Below the pieces are notes generated by a model, which searched no databases, had not been told where the DNA came from, and worked only from the letters and a program-made list of their open reading frames with translations. Both the position numbers and the translations under genes were made by a program. Shown one piece after another: positions 5,614-7,069 of a stretch of 7,069 nt of DNA; within the stretch, counting starts at the first letter, position 1; the number at the start of each line of letters is the position of its first letter. This DNA is from Acidimicrobiaceae bacterium. GTDB taxonomy: Bacteria; Actinomycetota; Acidimicrobiia; Acidimicrobiales; Acidimicrobiaceae. The stretch is taken from the NCBI GenBank assembly GCA_013044415.1, contig JABEUO010000181.1:1-7069 (forward strand), written 5' to 3'.

Positions 5614-5637
5614 CGGGGAGGTTGACCTTCCCGACCA
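5614..5637 (+). repeat. tRNA-Pro 3'-end duplicate in an acceptor-like hairpin
   Basis: CCTTCCCGACCA (5626-5637) is identical to the last 12 bases of the tRNA (3619-3630), ending exactly at CCA. It is the 3' arm of a hairpin: CGGGGAGGT (5614-5622) pairs with ACCTTCCCG (5625-5633), with one G-U pair. This mimics the tRNA acceptor stem CGGGAAG/CTTCCCG plus ACCA without the body. It may be an attachment-site copy or a collapsed tRNA relic. Confidence 0.5.
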
Positions 5638-5743
5638 CGACATGGTATTGAAGGCCGCGGTGTGGCTAGTGAACTACGCTACAGAATAGCGTTTCAATTA
5701 GTGCAGCCCGATCGGTTGTTTGTTCAAGCGGGACGCTCGGCTA

Positions 5744-6916
5744 CTATTGACCGACAAAGTTGACGGTTGTGACCTTGCTGGCCTTCTGCCCACTGGCCAT
5801 CAGTTCCCCACAGTCTGCCCCGACAAGTTGGGGTTGTGTGGAGCGGCTTAGGTTGATGCTATTTGGTGGGTCGACAACCGCAAGTTCGCATATGCCGGGT
5901 TGGGAGACCGAGGAGTACTGGCCCGCCGGAAGTGTGTAGCTATAAGGATTTCCACGCTGGGTCTGTTGGTTTATTGAGCCGGTTGCGGTCGCCGGCCGAA
6001 GGTTGTAGACAAATCTTAGGCTAAAGAGTTCGAGCACAGCACCCTTTGTGAGTGGGAAGGTGACTACGTCACTCGGAGTAACGGGGGCAATCGACAAAGT
6101 CGGAGCGATTGATGCTGACTTATAAAACGTGTAGCCCTGATGGAAGTCAAAGACGGACCAGCAGCCAGTCGTGGAGAAATCACTCTTTGCCAAACCTCCA
6201 GTTATGCGGCCGCTGGTGCCGTAGGTTTGGAGTGCTTGAGCAAAAGTGGCAGGGATTTGAGCTAGTGGGAGCACGAGTTTCGTCTTTGGGTTCAATGGAG
6301 CTGAATAGCCGTCTTTGAGGGTTGCAAATTTCGGCGAGGTCGAGCCATTCGTGAATGGTTCGAGGGCGACCTTCCAATTCGAATTTGGCGAAGACTTGAC
6401 AAACTCGAAGAGTGTCGCCGAATCTGAGTTGGGACATGCAGCGGCTGGGCTAGCGGAGTTAGCAGGCGAAGTCAACGAAACCATGGCTAGAAAGTGAGCG
6501 GGATAGTGTGAGGAATAGGGGATGGAATCCCCTTTCAGCGAGTAGTAAAAGGGAATGTACTTGGCGCCAGTTACGCTCTTTGACCCGGCGAGTTTCTGCA
6601 TTTTGAAAAAAGCGTCGTCCAAAGCTAATGCGGTACCAGTTTCGATTTGACCCTGCCCAGGAATCGAAAGGGTCTGATTGTTTAGGTTGTTCTTATTACT
6701 TGCCGACTTCAGGATCTGGGGAATCTCCGACGGAGTCACTATGGGAGTCGACTTGTTGCCCCCTTGAGTTTGCGCCGGAGTTTGTGCACTGGTCGATGAC
6801 GTTGTACAAGCTGCGAGTATAAGGGCAAACAGGGAAATGCCAAAATAGCTCGTTGCCTTTTTTGGCGACTCAGGCAGGTCTACGTTCTTTCCCATTATGA
6901 ATAAAGACCTGTTCAT
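5744..6916 (-). CDS. Secreted lipoprotein of unknown function
   Basis: 390 residues. The N-terminus has lysines (K19, K20), a hydrophobic stretch (about 24-33) and lipobox LAAC (34-37), so C37 should be lipidated after signal peptidase II cleavage and the protein anchored outside the membrane. A Thr/Ser/Gln-rich linker follows (38-57). The rest is a soluble domain with four cysteines (161, 252, 343, 369) that could form two disulfides; I do not recognise the family. Segments such as YPAHFLAMVSL (138-148) and LFEFVKSSPNSNWKVALEP (169-187) suggest alternating beta strands. ATG 6916 is supported by GGAAG (plus-strand 6924-6928 as CTTCC) at 7 bases; ATG at residue 8 would give a more normal signal length but lacks such a site. 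Upstream lies the 19-bp repeat array, which may influence its expression. Confidence 0.75.
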   Translation of the reverse strand: MNRSLFIMGKNVDLPESPKKATSYFGISLFALILAACTTSSTSAQTPAQTQGGNKSTPIVTPSEIPQILKSASNKNNLNNQTLSIPGQGQIETGTALALDDAFFKMQKLAGSKSVTGAKYIPFYYSLKGDSIPYSSHYPAHFLAMVSLTSPANSASPAAACPNSDSATLFEFVKSSPNSNWKVALEPFTNGSTSPKFATLKDGYSAPLNPKTKLVLPLAQIPATFAQALQTYGTSGRITGGLAKSDFSTTGCWSVFDFHQGYTFYKSASIAPTLSIAPVTPSDVVTFPLTKGAVLELFSLRFVYNLRPATATGSINQQTQRGNPYSYTLPAGQYSSVSQPGICELAVVDPPNSINLSRSTQPQLVGADCGELMASGQKASKVTTVNFVGQ

Positions 6917-6962
6917 TTGCGATCTTCCATCTGTTTGATCCGGACTAGATGATCAGCACTCC
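6917..6962 (-). promoter_or_regulatory. Upstream region of the lipoprotein gene
   Basis: Contains the ribosome site and an inverted repeat TGATC (6936-6940) / GATCA (6951-6955) with a 10-base spacer. No good -10 or -35 pair is visible on the minus strand between the array and the start codon. The inverted repeat is a possible but untested operator. Confidence 0.25.
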
Positions 6963-7069
6963 ACTGACCAAAAGATTTGACACTGACCCAAAGATTTGAC
7001 ACTGACCCAAAGATTTGACACTGACCCAAAGATTTGACACTGACCCAAAGATTTGACACTGACCCAAAG
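6963..7069. repeat. 19-bp tandem direct repeat array, open at window end
   Basis: At least 5.6 head-to-tail copies of ACTGACCCAAAGATTTGAC, starting at 6963, 6982, 7001, 7020, 7039 and 7058. Copy 1 has one change (A for C at 6970); the others are identical. Each unit has TGAC twice, 6 bases apart, and each junction makes TTGACA on the plus strand. There are no spacers, so it is not a CRISPR. Its true length is hidden by the window edge. Confidence 0.97.

Larger units (their letters stand above)
5344..5743. other. Intergenic region between exporter and lipoprotein genes
   Basis: Holds the exporter promoter (5410-5438), a possible 56-residue minus-strand ORF (5433-5603), a hairpin resembling a tRNA acceptor stem (5614-5637), and a smaller hairpin ACGCTA/TAGCGT (5676-5681, 5687-5692) downstream of the lipoprotein gene. 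The last lacks a T-run on the minus strand, so it is not a clear terminator. Confidence 0.5.

Noticed and set aside
5411..5638. Minus-strand 75-codon ORF
   Set aside because: It covers the exporter -35 and -10 boxes and the tRNA-like hairpin, has no ribosome site, and its peptide is rich in Arg and Pro as in non-coding translation.
6963..7069. CRISPR array
   Set aside because: The 19-bp units are directly adjacent with no variable spacers, and no cas gene is present.

Overview
The window suggests an actinobacterium, possibly from the acidophilic Acidimicrobiia. The reasons are a linked pair of Get3/ArsA-like ATPases closely matching mycobacterial Rv3679/Rv3680 as I remember them, GTG and TTG starts, and moderate GC. 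No 16S gene or other marker is present, so the placement is inference.

Layout. Bases 1-878 contain no intact gene, but they are not empty. They hold a strong hairpin (49-74) and an internally deleted IS200/IS605-family element (about 274-673). That element keeps both hairpin ends, the last codons of tnpA on the minus strand and the zinc-finger/RuvC-III tail of tnpB on the plus strand. Short direct repeats and a 15-codon ORF with a strong Shine-Dalgarno follow. Bases 879-3428 are a plus-strand cluster: two Get3-like ATPases (bagA-like and bagB-like, 12 bp apart) and a stand-alone receiver-domain protein. The first ATPase begins with four in-frame 15-bp repeats. A tRNA-Pro(CGG) lies at 3554-3630. 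On the minus strand are a DHA2-type MFS exporter (3742-5343) with a good promoter, and a secreted lipoprotein of unknown function (5744-6916). The right edge is an array of 19-bp direct repeats that runs off the window.

How the genes relate. The two ATPases are almost certainly co-translated and probably form a heteromeric complex. Their ATP sites are asymmetric: the first has the signature lysine of the deviant Walker A motif and lacks DPA, while the second has DPA and lacks the lysine. The receiver protein has the phosphoacceptor aspartate but lacks the usual Thr/Ser and one metal-binding acid, so its link to the ATPases is only positional. The last 12 bases of the tRNA recur at 5626-5637, beyond the exporter gene, inside a hairpin resembling a collapsed tRNA acceptor stem. 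The exporter may therefore lie in a segment once inserted at the tRNA. The most notable items are the IS605 relic with a possible orphan guide-RNA end, the ATPase pair with its repeat-coded N-terminus, the tRNA-end duplication and the 19-bp array.
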